Part shown: piece after piece, positions 45,971-59,056 of the stretch | Layout of the letters: every line of letters begins with the position of its first letter | How positions within the stretch are numbered: position 1 is the stretch's first letter | NCBI RefSeq assembly: GCF_000801105.2 | Contig: NC_079516.1 | Span: 9,176,001-9,240,000 of the forward strand | Direction of reading: 5' to 3' | DNA from: Raphanus sativus | Lineage: Eukaryota; Streptophyta; Magnoliopsida; Brassicales; Brassicaceae | Length of the DNA: 64,000 nucleotides | Position numbers and translations under genes: made by a program | Notes under the pieces: model-generated | The model's input: only the letters and a program-made list of their open reading frames with translations | Database searches by the model: none | Told to the model about the DNA's origin: nothing

Positions 45971-46377
45971 GTAGGAAAATTACACGGAAGATTTCTCTAC
46001 CCAATCGGAACAGCTTGCTCCGGCTGTTCCTGCTGCTGCACACCGAGTAGAGCAGCTTGTTGAGCAGCCTGCTGCTGTGCTTAGATGGTTTGCTGAATTT
46101 GCTACATTTGCTGTTGAATCAGTTTCATTGCTGCAGCGAGATCATCCTGATGGCCGTTATCACCCATGGTGGTGTTGGCCGGCCTTGGCTCCTGACTGTT
46201 TTGTCTTTCTAACCTTGTTATCTCCTGGTTGCTGAGTGTAACTAATTCTCCTTGTGCGCTTCTTCAAGTGTGTCTACTGGTCATGCACCTGGAGCATTAG
46301 CTGCAACACAAAAGGTAAAGTAGGTTAGAGGTTTTAGATTAAATAAATAACCAAAAATAAAGGTAAGAAGTTAGTTC

Positions 46378-46405
46378 CTGTCGCAATGGCACCAAACTTG
46401 ATACA
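46378..46405 (-). mobile_element. Athila-like primer-binding site and LTR edge
   Basis: The minus strand reads GTATCA then AGTTTGGTGCCATTGCGACA, close to the TTTGGCGCCGTTGCC primer-binding motif that follows the 5' LTR in Athila elements. The LTR would therefore extend to the right from about 46399. From 46405 to about 47600 the sequence is non-coding LTR or leader-like. The other LTR edge was not located. Confidence 0.5.
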
Positions 46406-47929
46406 CTAAAATTGTGTCTTTAATACTGCAGCTAACAGTGTTGATGTAGTCTTTTAGATTAAATTCTAGAGGACCAATTTAAATTTTATCTTTATGAGAT
46501 CAATATCAAGCTAAAACAATGATAGGTTTTGATTCAAGGTAACATAAATAGCAAATAACATGAATTAAAGAGAATGCTAGCCTAGGGTGGTTTGATCGGG
46601 TGTTAAGAGCCAAACAATTATTCAAGTTCAATTTAGCACTAGTCTAGAACTCGGATCACTAAAGATAGATCAGCCCACTGTTGTGGTGCTTCACCAATTT
46701 GTCAATCGATCTCAGTACCTAAACTGTTGTTTGGACCGAGATGCGATAACAAACATTAAGCAAAGAAGGTTTAGAAAGATTCTCCAAAGAATGTAGAGAT
46801 TCTTCTCCCTTAACAAAAGTACAAGTTTTCTCTCTCAAAAATCTCTCTCTAAATTAACGTAGAATGTGTAAAAGAATAAAAGAATATGTATTTTGCATGT
46901 CTCTAGCGGCCTGGGAGGAAAAAGAAGGAACTCTAGGTAAAATCCAAAAATATTAGAAGTTTTCTCAAAAATCTCTGCCGCTGGAATCTAGGTTGCATGG
47001 AAGCTTCGTCAGACGCCCGCTTTCCACTTCGAAACTGGAATCGAAATCGGAAACTCGTGGAAACTTCCGGAATCTCGCTTCCAATACGTTTCCAAAAAGA
47101 CCTCTTTAAAAACACATTAGAAGCTTACGCTTTAATTTATGAATCATGCTTCCATTTAAAAAACTTAATATCATGAATAAATATAATAAATAAATTATAT
47201 TTTTATTTTATAAAAAATATAAAGTCAAAAGTATTAAAATAAAGGAAATACAATATATGGAAATATCAAAACTACTACTATAATTTATCTTTGTGCATAA
47301 CAATTTTATAAGAGATAGTGCATATATATTCAAATAATTTGTGATAGATATTTATGAACAATTAAAAAATTAGTTTGACAATATTTTTGTAAACTTAATA
47401 TGTTAGTACTTTTATAATTAAAATATGAATCAACTAAATAAAAAATTATTTAAAATGAATAAGTGATTTTTTATTTTGAATCACATATTTTTAGTCATAA
47501 ATTTTATAAAATATTTTCTATGTTTATATATATATATATATTTGAATATACGCTTCCAACACGTATCCACTTCCTAAATTTTTTTAAAAATCTCGATTCT
47601 ACGTTTCTACACGATTCTGCTACCACGTACCCGCTTTCGTTTCCATGTAACATTGGCTCGAACATACATTTGGGGTGTTCCACTCGATCGAGAACAGCCA
47701 TCAAAACTGTTCTGCGTGAAAATCTCCAATATATACTCTTTCTTCCTCTTTTGTTCCAAGTGGTTCATCTCTTATCAAATGCAACTCCAGACCTGTAATG
47801 ACTCGAAAAAATTAGAAAGATTCGATAAAAACTCAAAACTCTTTTAAACACATATTTACAATGATGTCAAATATACCATATATCATTTATCTCGTGACTA
47901 TCAGACAAACCCCACACCTCCTTCGAAAT

Positions 47930-48395
47930 CCTCAATAATCCAAAAGACTTCAACTGGGACGAGAAGTGTGAAAACGCTCTCATCAAGTCAAAAGTACCTC
48001 AATACGCCTCTTCTGTTGTCAAAGCCCCTAACAGAGAAATATTGTTGCTTTATTTGGATGTGTTAGAGCATGTAGTGTGTCATCCTGGTGCGCAAGGGAA
48101 AAAATATGCAATACATAGTGTACCACGTCAGTAAATCACTCCTCGATGCAGAAACACAATACAATCATCTTGAAAAGCTGGTCATTGCCCTTGTCACAAC
48201 AACCATGAAACTATGTCCATATTTCCACGCTCATCCAATTGTCGTGGTAACATCTCTACTATCAAAGCAGCACTCCACAATCTAGAAGTATCATGTTAAT
48301 TTTTCAAATGGATAGTAGAACTAAGAGAGTACGATGTGATATTCAAAGTTATCAAATCGCAAGTACTAACCGATTTTGTGGCTGAGTTCTCCTCA
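47930..48395 (+). pseudogene. Ty3/gypsy RNase H fragment
   Basis: The plus strand encodes, in shifting frames, FNWDEKCENALIKSKVPQYA, REILLLYLDVLEHVV, VYHVSKSLLDAETQYNHLEK, LVIALVTTTMKLCPYFHAHP, VVVTS and then WIVELREYDVIFKV and LTDFVAEF. These match the RNase H region of plant gypsy polyproteins in order. It is on the opposite strand to the Athila gag, so it is a separate element. Stops and frameshifts make it non-functional. Confidence 0.75.
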
Positions 48396-48399
48396 ACCA

Positions 48400-49488
48400 T
48401 GCTCCTTGCAGTGGAGCAAAAGGTAAATATCTACAAGGATAACAATCAAGTGCATGGGAAAATGGAAAGTTCACGTGTATAGATCCCGAAACGTGAGAGG
48501 GATAAAAATATATAGACATTGTACTCACCTCCAAAAACAGAGACACAATATCAAAAACCGTAAAATATGTAACGACAGTAAAATGTAACTTCAAGTCAGA
48601 CTAGTAATGAAAGCGAGTATGAGGATTTGATAGCCGAAATCACATCAGCCACTTCTCCAGATCCTCACTATAGAAGACCAAAACCTCAATTGTCTTCATG
48701 GTAAATAAAATAAATTGATAAGAGACTAAATTCCAAATGGTTGAGAAATAGATCCTCTCCTTGTTTTGATTACTCGCATATATGATAACTCGGGCTCTGT
48801 CCAACTTTTTTTGGTCAAAAGGCTCCGTCCAACTTCTTTTTTTTTTTTGATCAAACCAACTTTTATAAATGAAACTTAAACTCCAACTATGGAGGAATTG
48901 TTCAAGTACAACAAAGCAACCATACTGGTTAGATAAACCGCTGCATCAAAAGCTATGCGGGAAACATAAACACAATGGATAGACGCATACATAGCACATA
49001 AACAACTTAAGATACAAATACCAAAAGTGCTCTGTCCAACTTCTTATACAAAGCATTACTTAGGTTAAAAATTCTCATGACCAAGCCCACACACACTAAT
49101 CCATTAACCTCTTTTGTGAAGTGGGCCATCGTATCAAGAATCTCTTCTCCTTCATTACAGCCAATTTTTGGTCATCCGACGACTAGTCAACAATTTTAAC
49201 GTGAGACTATCAAAGCCCAAAGGGTTTATGATATACCGGTTCAACTAACCGGATCAGGCCAAGTTAGACATTGTAAAATAATAACCGACGCGTTGATCGG
49301 ATTTAGCTCGTTTCCTCTCTGCTTTTGATTTCTCTCACGATTCACTGAATCACAGGCACACACGGTGGCGCGATTGAAATTCAAATCGAAAAAAAAAACT
49401 CCAATCGATACTTTGCATCAATCTCTGGTTGATTTTGCACCTGTGAGAGAGACCAGATCCGAAGTTTCTTTCTTCTCGAACGAAGAAA
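48400..49488. other. Intergenic and SYP32 promoter region
   Basis: A T-run at about 48837-48850 followed by less AT-rich sequence suggests a minus-strand retroposon tail. The last 250 bp before 49489 become CT-rich with short leader-like motifs and should contain the SYP32 promoter and 5' leader. No TATA box is clear. Confidence 0.45.
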
Positions 49489-50823
49489 ATGCAAGCAAGG
49501 CATGTGCAATCCTCGTATCGAGATCGGACGGACGAGTTCTCCGGTATCGTTGAAAGTCGTCGGAGATCGATTGCTCCAACGGCGGCGAATAATGCGCCGT
49601 ACGGTAGTGGGGGAAGAAGAGAGGATCCGAGATCTGCGGCGGCGAATCAATCGGAGTTCAGTAAGAGAGCTTCTCTGATCGGTTTAGCTATCCACCAGAC
49701 GTCCCAGAAGCTATCCAAGCTCGCTCAACGTAAGTTTCTTTTTATTCTTGATAAGCAAAGCTCACATTGGATTATTTAACTTTTTTGTCATTTTGTTGCA
49801 AAAATCAGTGGCGAAGAGGTCGTCAGTGTTTGATGATCCAACGCGGGAGATACAAGAGCTGACGGTTGTGATCAAACAAGAGATCTCTGGTCTAAACGGC
49901 GCTTTACTCGACCTTCAAGCTGTACGCAACAACAACTCCCATGATAACGATGAAAGGAGCATCTCTAGAGACACCACTAGTCACTCTGCAACTGTTGTTG
50001 ACGATCTCAAGAATCGCTTGATGGACACTACCAAGGAGTTTAAGGATGTTCTTACTTTGAGAACTGAGGTTATTTTGTTTCCTATTCTCTTTGAGAAGGC
50101 TTCGGAGAATGACTATTTGAGTGGTCTGGTGTGTTGCAGAACATGAAGATCCAAGAAGATCGAATGAAAAAATTCTCGAAAATCTCTTCGAAAGAATCAG
50201 CAAATCCGTTTGTTCGGCAGCGCCCTTTGGCTTCTAAGCCTTCACCTAGTCAACCTGCTCCTCTTCCATGGGCAAATGGTTCTTCTTCTTCTTCGTCTCA
50301 GTTAGTCCCAAGGTAAAATAGAACTTGCCCCTCTTCTCTATAATTCAAGACCTTTATATATGATCTGAGTTTACAGTAGGCAGGGAGAGGCCGAATCCTC
50401 ACCACTATTGCAACAGAGTCAACAACAACAGCAGCAGCAGCAGCAGATGGTCCCGTTGCAAGACACATATATGCAAAACCGAGCAGAAGCTCTACACAAT
50501 GTAGAGTCAACAATCCATGAGCTAAGCAATATCTTCACACAACTAGCAACCATGGTGTCTCAGCAAGGGGAGATCGCTATCAGGTTCGTGTTAACACCAA
50601 ACTATGTCTTTAAATTCACTGAATATTTGTGGAATATTTAAGTGATTTAAATATGTTGTACAGGATCGATCAGAACATGGAAGATACGTTGGCGAATGTG
50701 GAAGGCGCACAGAGCCAACTGACTAGGTATCTCAACAGTATATCGTCTAACCGGTGGCTCATGATTAAGATTTTCTTCGTACTGATTGCTTTTCTCATGG
50801 TTTTCCTCTTCTTCGTTGCGTGA
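49489..50823 (+). CDS. SYP32: Golgi Qa-SNARE syntaxin, SYP3-type
   Basis: Syntaxin-5/Sed5-like SNARE for ER-Golgi and intra-Golgi fusion. Five exons, 49489-49729, 49809-50068, 50140-50312, 50377-50583 and 50664-50823, give 346 residues (Arabidopsis SYP32 has 347 as I recall). The N-terminus carries YRDRTDEF, the short motif bound by Sly1-type SM proteins. It continues with KRASLIGLAIHQTSQKLSKL and SVFDDPTREIQELTVVIKQE (Habc). A Gln run in exon 4 comes from CAA/CAG repeats. The SNARE motif (RAEALHNVESTIHELSNIFT, LATMVSQQGEIAIRIDQNME) has its central Gln in VSQQGE. A single C-terminal anchor, IFFVLIAFLMVFLFFVA, ends the protein. The exon 4 acceptor is CAGTAG, so it could start at 50377 or 50380 with frame kept. 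All introns are GT-AG. Confidence 0.95.
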
Positions 50824-50829
50824 TATTGA

Positions 50830-52395
50830 AATAGAAAAAGAAAATGATTCTTAACGAGTTATAAACATTATTCTCTTTTCTGTCGTATCGTATTGACATG
50901 TTTAGACAGTAAAGAAAGAAGAGTTATTTTTGGGTTCTCCACGATTTAGTGATCAAAAGGAGACGACTTCCCATTTGGTAGGTGGTGGAGCGAGTTCCTA
51001 AATTGGGTTGGTAAAATGGGATATGTGCTTGTGTACAAAGCTGCAACACGAGCAATCAATTAGTTAGAAGTGAATACGGTAACGTAACATGTCACATATT
51101 TTTAGCTAGAAAAATCAAGTGTAGCCTTTATGCATACGTCTAGCTCTTCCACTTCAGGACTTAATGGCTTGAAGAGATTGTCCACTTCCGTTTCTTCTAC
51201 CTCGTCTAAGTTGCTGGTTTCCATTTCAGATTTCTCAAGAGAAAGCCACTTATGTAATATGACTATATGAGCTCAGAGTAGGCACAACAGAGAACATAGA
51301 CAAAGAACCCGGAATGAAGCTCGAGATTATCATAAATGTGCACCATAGTCGTGTACTATACTCAAAAATCATGTGAGAGAATGAAAACAGAATGATGAAG
51401 GTAAATCATAAACAACCAAAATATTGAGTGGCATTGAACAAAATCTAGTCGTTGTCAATCAAAACTACTCTAAGGCCGTACTTCGTTTTCATTACATCCT
51501 TAAGCTGAATAGTTTTCATATGTATAGTTGTTGGGCTTCCACTGCTAACTTGTCGTGAATGATGGATGCAAGTGCATCCATTCTCTTAATGGTGTGAGTT
51601 TGAATGAGAAGAACGAGCGTCACTGCTGGTTAGTGTGGATATTGTTTTTTTCTGTGAGTTCAAACATTTTTTTACTTTGAAATGAGATCAGCAGATCAAG
51701 TTGCATATGCTATAGCCAAGAAAGCTCCTTTTCTTATCTGTCATGTCATTTTTGACAATCGAACTCCTCATTAGTTAAATCAATTAGTTGGACAGATAAA
51801 TTAAACAAGTTAGTTGTAGTTGGGTACGAAAATGTAAATGTTTTGTTTAAGTTTATTTAAAATTTAAGTATTATCGTGATTTGTTAGAAATATATGATTA
51901 AACATTACTTTTTGAATAGCATAAGTATTTAAAAGATAATCAAAGTAAAACCTGAGTGCTAAAATTGAATCAAGAGCAAAAAAAAACGTCGAGACATCCA
52001 AAACATGTTGATCAACTGAACCAAGCCATCACGATAGCAATTAATTAAAAAGAACAATTTGTTAGAACATGTGGAATAATACGTATGCACCATTCAAAAA
52101 GAACCAGCTAAATCAGAGATCAAACTCAAAAAGAAAATAAAAACAACAACAGAGGAAAGAGTTAAAGAAAATTATTTCTTCTTCTTTTCTGCGCAAGAGT
52201 GGATTCGGCATCAGATAGACCGCAGTCAGTTAGAGTCAGGCAGGCTCTGAATGGTAACGCATATTACAGAACAAGTACAGTTCATCTAAATAATCAGTTT
52301 AAAACAAAATTTGAATGTTACATGTGTAATAAACAGTATAACTGCGGATAATAAATAATATATTTATATATTACAAACTAAAAATTAGTGAAACT
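50830..52395. other. Intergenic, no gene recognised
   Basis: The first 150 bp are likely the SYP32 3' untranslated region. Positions 50940-51760 are moderately AT-rich and look like worn retroelement or exon sequence, without an identifiable frame. The rest is AT-rich. Confidence 0.45.
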
Positions 52396-52399
52396 AATA

Positions 52400-52648
52400 C
52401 TCCCTCTGTTTCATAATACTTGATATTTTGCCTTAGTGCACAAAGATTAAGAAAACTAGATTTTTTTAAGAAAAGTATTTTAAAAATATTATTTTAGAAT
52501 CAATTAACCAATAATAAAAAATACAGTAAAATCTAATTGGTTGAACAGTTTCCAATAAAGTTAAAGTTAACCTTAAAATCTCAAAACTTCATCTAATTTG
52601 AAACAAAATTATTCTTCTAAAACATCAACTATATTGAAACGGAGGGAG
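52400..52648. mobile_element. Stowaway-type MITE, 249 bp
   Basis: Terminal inverted repeats CTCCCTCTGTTTCA and TGAAACGGAGGGAG are flanked by TA on both sides. TA target, CTCCCTC ends and size match Stowaway (Tc1/mariner-derived) MITEs. Non-coding. Confidence 0.9.
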
Positions 52649-53070
52649 TATAATTTTAAATATATAAATTTTATTAAAAACATATTTTACATATCTGAAA
52701 TCTGAAAGTTTAATATACCATTGAGATTTTATTGCTAATAAACTTATTTTATTTTAAAATTTATAATTGTACTAGTCTTTCTGAACAAAATTAATTTAAA
52801 TTTGTTATTTAAAAGTAAAAAAAAAGTTAAATCAATATAAAAAAAAATTGTTGTCCAGAATATCCGACAGATCAACACTCAACTGACTAGTCTTTGAGGA
52901 CATGTCTACTGGTGCCAGACAACTAGGAATGAGATTTAGATATCTATGTTGCATGGTCACACGGATGGATAATAAATATTCAAATTTTACTATTGAATCT
53001 TCATTATTTATTTTATAAATAATATAATAATCATTAAAAAAATTAATCAAAAATACCAAAACAAACAAAT

Positions 53071-53325
53071 GCTCTAACTGGTGACCAAAGGAATGAATGA
53101 GAATGAGTGATTTCTCTTCATTCCCCAAATTTTACACAATTTATGTGGAATATTTTTTTTCTAGTGTTCCTTTTCGTTCCTTTTAATTTAAAGAATTATA
53201 AAGTAAAAGTATTCCTTATAAAATCTGGCAAGGAACAATAAAGAATAAGTATTCCTATTATTTTGTTCCTCTGCATTCCATTCTTCTTTGTTCCTATTAT
53301 TCCATTTGTGGTCACCAGTTAGAGC
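53071..53325. mobile_element. MITE with 17-bp inverted ends
   Basis: GCTCTAACTGGTGACCA at the left is exactly inverted as TGGTCACCAGTTAGAGC at the right, around 255 bp of AT-rich sequence full of TTCCTTTT/ATTCC-type motifs. The flanking 8 bp on each side resemble each other only loosely (AAACAAAT and CAAAGATT), so hAT origin is possible but unproven. Confidence 0.75.
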
Positions 53326-53778
53326 CAAAGATTTGTTTAGAAAAAAAATATGAACTATAAAAGGTCATGAATTAAATAAATATGTAGAAATATACATTTA
53401 TGATGTAATTATAATTTTTTATTTTAGTATGAACATTAAACTGGTAGAATTGCAAAGTACAAAAAAATACATTGAACTTTTTAAAGTTTAAGTAAATAAT
53501 CAAAGTAAACCAAACTTTACCACATCAAACCATACAATTTTCAGGAGCGGTCAAGACGTAACCCGCACGCTGTGCTTTCCTTTCTATTTTTTTCTATTAA
53601 AATTTACAACAGTTAATAATAAAAAAAGCAAGTTGAATGGTAACACAATTTTGTCCCGCATGTATGTTTTGTTTGGAACTCAGTTAACAATTGAATGCCT
53701 TAATACATTTCCAGTTAAAAAAAAAATCAGAATAATCATGTCCTCGTAAAGAGAGTGTGATCAGTCCCCACCGTAACC

Positions 53779-56620
53779 TTAACCGTTTTTTTTAATAGTG
53801 CTTGTCTCCATTTCCCGTGTGGTCCGACCCTCAGTGCTCCAACCGGTCGAGTACAAATCGTACTCACTAGTTGGATTGCTATACTCACTGCTTTCACTGT
53901 ACTCTTGAGTCCCAACTGCCTTTCTCCTTAACTTGTTGATGCCTTCATTGTCCTCGCTCATATCATAATCTGTGCTTCCTCCATAAGAGCTATACACATT
54001 GCTGTCACCCGGTTTGATCCCTTGGTTCAAATCTGACGCTGATATGTTTCCTTCTAGAACACGCGTGACCTGCTCGTTTTTTTTTGACACGATCACTCAT
54101 TCGATTAGCATCATCAACATTTTAAATGACCAGTATTTGACAAAGTGAGAAACAAATTAAAAGTGCAGCTAAGAACATCTTTCCTCATTGTTCGATCAAG
54201 TCAGTTTTTGTATTAAATATTTTAAATAAAACTATATTTATATTTTTGGTAATTTGTGTATTTACCACCAAATTTTTTTGACAAACTTTGGTGCTCGGTT
54301 AGTATACATAATTGAAAACCGAAGAGCCGCTAAAACAAAAGTATGATTGACTTGCCTGGTCCATGCGAGGTCTGCGACGAGCTGAATGGCGAACACAACT
54401 TGCAGCACAAACAACCATGCGAGCCATCTCTTCTCTATCATACTCATTATTCAGCTTTGGATCAACCAAAGCTTCAAAGTTGTTTTCCTCAAGAGCTCTT
54501 GTAAGCAATGGGCGTGCCTGTTCAAATTATGTACACATAGCTTTTGCTTTTTTCAACTGTAAAATTGTAATACAAACCATGTGAATGTTAGACTATTTGC
54601 ATTGTATTGATTACCCAATCAACTAAGCTGTTATCTTCATAGGCATTGTTTACATCAACAGGGCGACGACCGGTTATTAGCTCCAAAAGTACAACACCAA
54701 ATGAGAAAACGTCAGACTTTTCTGTGAGCTTTCCACTAGCAGCATATTCAGGAGCCAAATACCCAAATGTTCCCATCACACGTGTAGATACATGAGTATT
54801 TGTATCCAAAGCAATCTTGGCAAGTCCAAAATCAGCAACCTAAAATATAGAAGAGAACTTCAGTGACACAAAATACAAATATGATTCACTCAAATATCAT
54901 GCCAAGTTTCATACATATAATGCTTTACTGAAACAATATATTATATATATATATATATGAGAGATGATAAATGATAATACCTTAGCTTCAAACTTGAAAT
55001 CAAGCAATATGTTTGCCGCTTTGATATCACGGTGGATGATTTTTGGATTGCCTGCAAATATATACATGCTTGCCCAATAAGCAAACATGGTTATATATTT
55101 CAAACACGTATACATATTTTGCACACACTAGACTTACAATTTTCATGAAGATACGATAATCCTTTGGCAGAACCAACAGCAATCTTCAATCTTGAGCTCC
55201 ATATAGGAGGCCGTCCCTTCCCTGTCAAAAAAAAAAACCAATCCCCAAAAAAGCATCACTGATAGAAAACATTAAAGCATGGAATAAATAATAGAGGAGT
55301 TTAGTGTTTGTCTAACCATGGAGGTGAAACTCGAGAGTGTTGTTCGGAACAAACTCATAGACAAGTAACCTTTGATCATCCGCGATGCAATAACCAACAA
55401 GAGCAACCAAATTCCTATGGTGAACTCGGCTAATGATCCCTACCTCTGCCTGAAACTCTCTCTCCCCCTGAGAACTCCCAGCTTTCAGTTGTTTCACAGC
55501 AATTTCTTTTCCATTGCGCAATATACCTCTGTAGACATATCCGAACCCGCCTTGACCCAACCAATTGGACTCAGAGAAACCGTTGGTGGCTCTAGCTAGC
55601 TCCTCGTAAGTGAAAGTGCCTTGATAGGTGCCTAGTGCAAGCCCTTGAGATGGTGGAGGATGAACTGCATTATCCGAGTAGTTTGAGTCGTAGCCACCAC
55701 TGCTGCTGCTGCTCATGAAACCCCGCGGACGTTGTGGACCAGACGGAGGGTTTGGTTGTTGCAGTGACGTCACCCCGTGATCTGATGGTTGTGATGCATT
55801 TTGTTGCTTCTGTGCACCGTAAGGGCCTAAGATACAAAATGGGACATGTAATCTTAAAATGGTTTCTCTATATATCCTTGTACAATGAAATCCAATTTTC
55901 AGACAATGCATGCATATTTTAATATGTTTAATTTAGAAACAAGAAAATGTAGATACAATCATAGAAATGGTAAAATATGGTTCAAGATTTGATTTCTTGG
56001 TTTAGTCTGATTGAGGTTTTTGTTTTACCATTGGGACCAGGAGGTGATTCTTCATCCTTTCGTCGTTTCTTCTTACACAAGAAAACAATCAAAGTCAATG
56101 CTACAAGTAGAGCTACTCCTCCGATGGCGATTCCAACCACCACTCCCCTTGATAATCCTCCTGGAGAGGAAGACGGAGGCGGTGGAGGGATAGATGGAGT
56201 TCTAGTAGATCCTCCCCCTGATGGACTCGGTGGAGGTGGAGGGCTCCGAGTTACCGGCCCAGGCGGAGGAGGAAACGGAGGTGAAGGAGGAGAAGGCTTC
56301 AAGGGAGAAGGCGGAGGCGGAGACGTTGGATCAGTGGATGGCGGCGGCGGCGGCGGCGGAGAAGGGGTCAAAGGTGTTGGAGTGTCGGGAGACGGTGGCG
56401 GAGGAGAAGGCGTCAAATCGGTGAGTGGCGGCGGAGGAGAAGGCGTCACAGGAGTTGTAGGAGGAATGGCGGTAGGCGGTGGCGGAGGAGGCGTTTCGGG
56501 AGTTGTGGGAGGATCGGCGGTAGGCGGCGGAGGAGGCGTTTCGGGAGTTGTGGGAGGATCGGCCGTAGGCGGCGGAGGAGGAGGCGACGGAGTAGCACTA
56601 GGAGACGGAGCGGATGACAT
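53779..56620 (-). CDS. PERK2: Proline-rich extensin-like receptor kinase (PERK)
   Basis: Plasma-membrane receptor kinase thought to sense cell wall state. Seven exons (minus): 56029-56620, 55317-55826, 55138-55221, 54981-55051, 54615-54839, 54356-54517 and 53779-54069; 644 residues. Start at [13 protein letters not shown] as in PERK1; an upstream in-frame ATG at 56719 is less likely. Residues 1-150 are a Pro/Ser/Thr-rich extensin-like region with tandem [15 protein letters not shown] units. The membrane helix (about 158-181: [20 protein letters not shown]) precedes a basic KKKRRK stop. The kinase (about 268-545) has [33 protein letters not shown] and [13 protein letters not shown], all catalytic residues present. 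Intron 6 has a GC donor (CAG|GCAAGT) and an AG acceptor, confirmed by frame. PERK2 (At3g24400) is chosen because DLK2 (At3g24420) is next door; PERK1/PERK3 are alternatives. Confidence 0.92.
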
Positions 56621-56719
56621 CTCTTCCCACAAGTTTAAAAAAACTACGCCCGAAAAGTAGAAAATGGAGAAAGCTGAAAAAGCGGGAAATATGTGTGATC
56701 TTGCTCCTATACGGTCCAC

Positions 56720-57920
56720 TTAGACTTGAGTTGAGTTTTTATTACTTCTATCAGACTTCGGACAATGGAGATGTTTTGCGGGACAGACGATTCTGTCCAT
56801 GTCATTTTATCTGTTTATTTATTTTGGAAAATATATAAATGCACTTTTTACTATTTAAAAATCAAAACAACAGCCTTGGTCAAAAACGAACACAAACTCC
56901 TCAACATTTACTATTTCTTTCAATATCAAATTTATGACGCATTCTCCTTGAATGTATTATATTGCATAGTGTATTATAATGCGTACCAGATGTATGTATG
57001 GAAGATAGTTGGGAGTTAGAACTCTTATTGATCCAGATTATGCAAATAATGGAGAGTGCACCAGCACAAATTCGAGGCCACCTATGCTCTTATTTGTTTT
57101 TACTATCTGACATCAAGTTAAACCAAAATAATCTAGTAAAATTAAAACGGACAACAAATAAATATTTGTGTAATCATATTCCAGCAAAGATTCTTAATAA
57201 TAGGCCAAATATACCAGTGAGAGTCGGTCAGATTTTCCAGATGATGTTTTTGCTATGCAGATAATAATATAGTAAATATAATAATACTATTTATTATTAT
57301 AGAGTTAGTCAATGTCATTTTCTGATTTATCCTAGAAAACACAGAAGTCAACCGCATAATTGCAATTATGATTTGTCCAGTTTGATCTTGTCAATTTATC
57401 TTTTTTGTCAAATTGGTTCCACTTCTTACTATTGATTTGAATACAAACTGATTCTACTCCTGTTGGTAATAAGACTATCAAACAAAATAGGAATTATTCA
57501 AAAAAAAGTTTCATAATCAAGCTTTTAATTTTTTTTTGACATCGAAGAATGTTATATATTCAAACTAAAAATAATCAAGGTAACCAAAACCGAAATAAGA
57601 CAATTAACAAAAGAAAGATCCTTACAAACGTCCTAGACAATTTTAGATAAGGAATTGGTCATTGAATAATCATCTCGGGGAAAATAACTAATCGAAAACT
57701 TATGAATACTTCCATCTTGCAAAATCTTCCATCTCAATTAAAAAGCATATCCAGTTTTTTGGATTTAGGCTCCGAATGGAGAAAGCGGAGTGAGCGTTGC
57801 AGATTTAGCGTATCAAACAGATCTAGCGGAGCAAAAATAGATCAAGCGGATTTAGCGGTTCAAAGCATAAATTTGAATTATGAAAGTGGATAAAAACGGT
57901 TCAAAATACTCTACAAATTT
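56720..57920. other. Intergenic, PERK upstream region
   Basis: AT-rich, no gene. A T-run at 57528-57537 could be a retroposon tail on the minus strand. The short Ser-rich frame at 57702-57893 has no recognised content. Confidence 0.45.
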
Positions 57921-57924
57921 ATTA

Positions 57925-58171
57925 CTCCCTCTGTTTTTTAAAGATCCATGTTCTAGGAAAAAAATTTGTTTTAAAAAGATACATTTTTTACTTTTTCAAT
58001 ATATTATTTAATGAAAATCTGTTAACTTCAATAAAATTAATTGTGTTTATTGGATTTTTATTGGTTAAAGATTATGGAAAATTGTTATTCACAAAAATCA
58101 ATGCATTTTTAATGTGATTTCTTAATATGTGTGAAAAGTCTAGAATATGTATCTTTAAAAAACAGAGGGAG
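57925..58171. mobile_element. Stowaway-type MITE, 247 bp
   Basis: Ends CTCCCTCTGTTTTTTAAAGA and its inverse TCTTTAAAAAACAGAGGGAG are perfectly matched for 20 bp and flanked by TA. It is the same superfamily as the copy at 52,400 but a different subfamily inside. Perfect ends suggest a younger insertion. Confidence 0.93.
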
Positions 58172-59056
58172 TATAATTTATATAAGATTTAAACTTATAT
58201 TTATTTTTCTATTATTAACTTTTTATAAAATTAATTAATTTAAAAATAAATATGCACAAACTATTTATTTAATACTATATGATTTCATAAACTATAAATT
58301 ATATATGAGTTAAATATGAATAAGTACTATATTGTAAATTATAATCTTAACCAAGCTAAATTGTTTAATAGGAGTATGTATTATTTAGAAATACTAAAAT
58401 CTTTAATACATTATATTCTGAATTTTTGAATGGTTCTAATAGTATAAAACATTACCTATGTTTATATCTGAAAATATGAAATAAAATTTGATCTACTATT
58501 TAAATAATTTTAAAATCTGAAAATTTATGATTTTTTTTGTTTGAAGTTTCGTATTTTAAAAGCTTTTACATAACAAAATTATTTTTTAAGAAATGACATA
58601 TATTATCTTAAATCAAATAAGAAAACATAAGAACCACTAAAAATACTCCAATTTGCTGTGTAATTAATGTAGTACGCAGTTCAAGATTTTTGTTCACATG
58701 TTTGGACTGCATGATTCAACATTATTTTATTAATTAAAAATGTGGATATGTTTGTAACTAAAACAAAATGGTGAATTGGGAGATTAGATGTGTGCCATAA
58801 GAATTTCATGTGCAGTGAGTTGATGGCATGCGGCATGCAACGTGGGATCTGTGAAATTCGCTACTCCTAAATCGGACGTATTTGTTCTGGGCATTGTGAT
58901 GGGTGTCTGTGTGCCTAATGTTGGATAATCATAGGGTTATTTTGTCTTAAATCCCACTGTCTTCTACCACTAAATGATGGATCTCAGATAGACTCAGAAT
59001 TTAGGGGTACGATGCAGATCTTACTTATCAAGAGTAAGAAATGAGAAATATAAAAA

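Noticed and set aside
55977..56660. Gly-rich plus-strand frame over PERK exon 1
   Set aside because: It is the complement of the proline-rich extensin repeats, not a glycine-rich protein gene.
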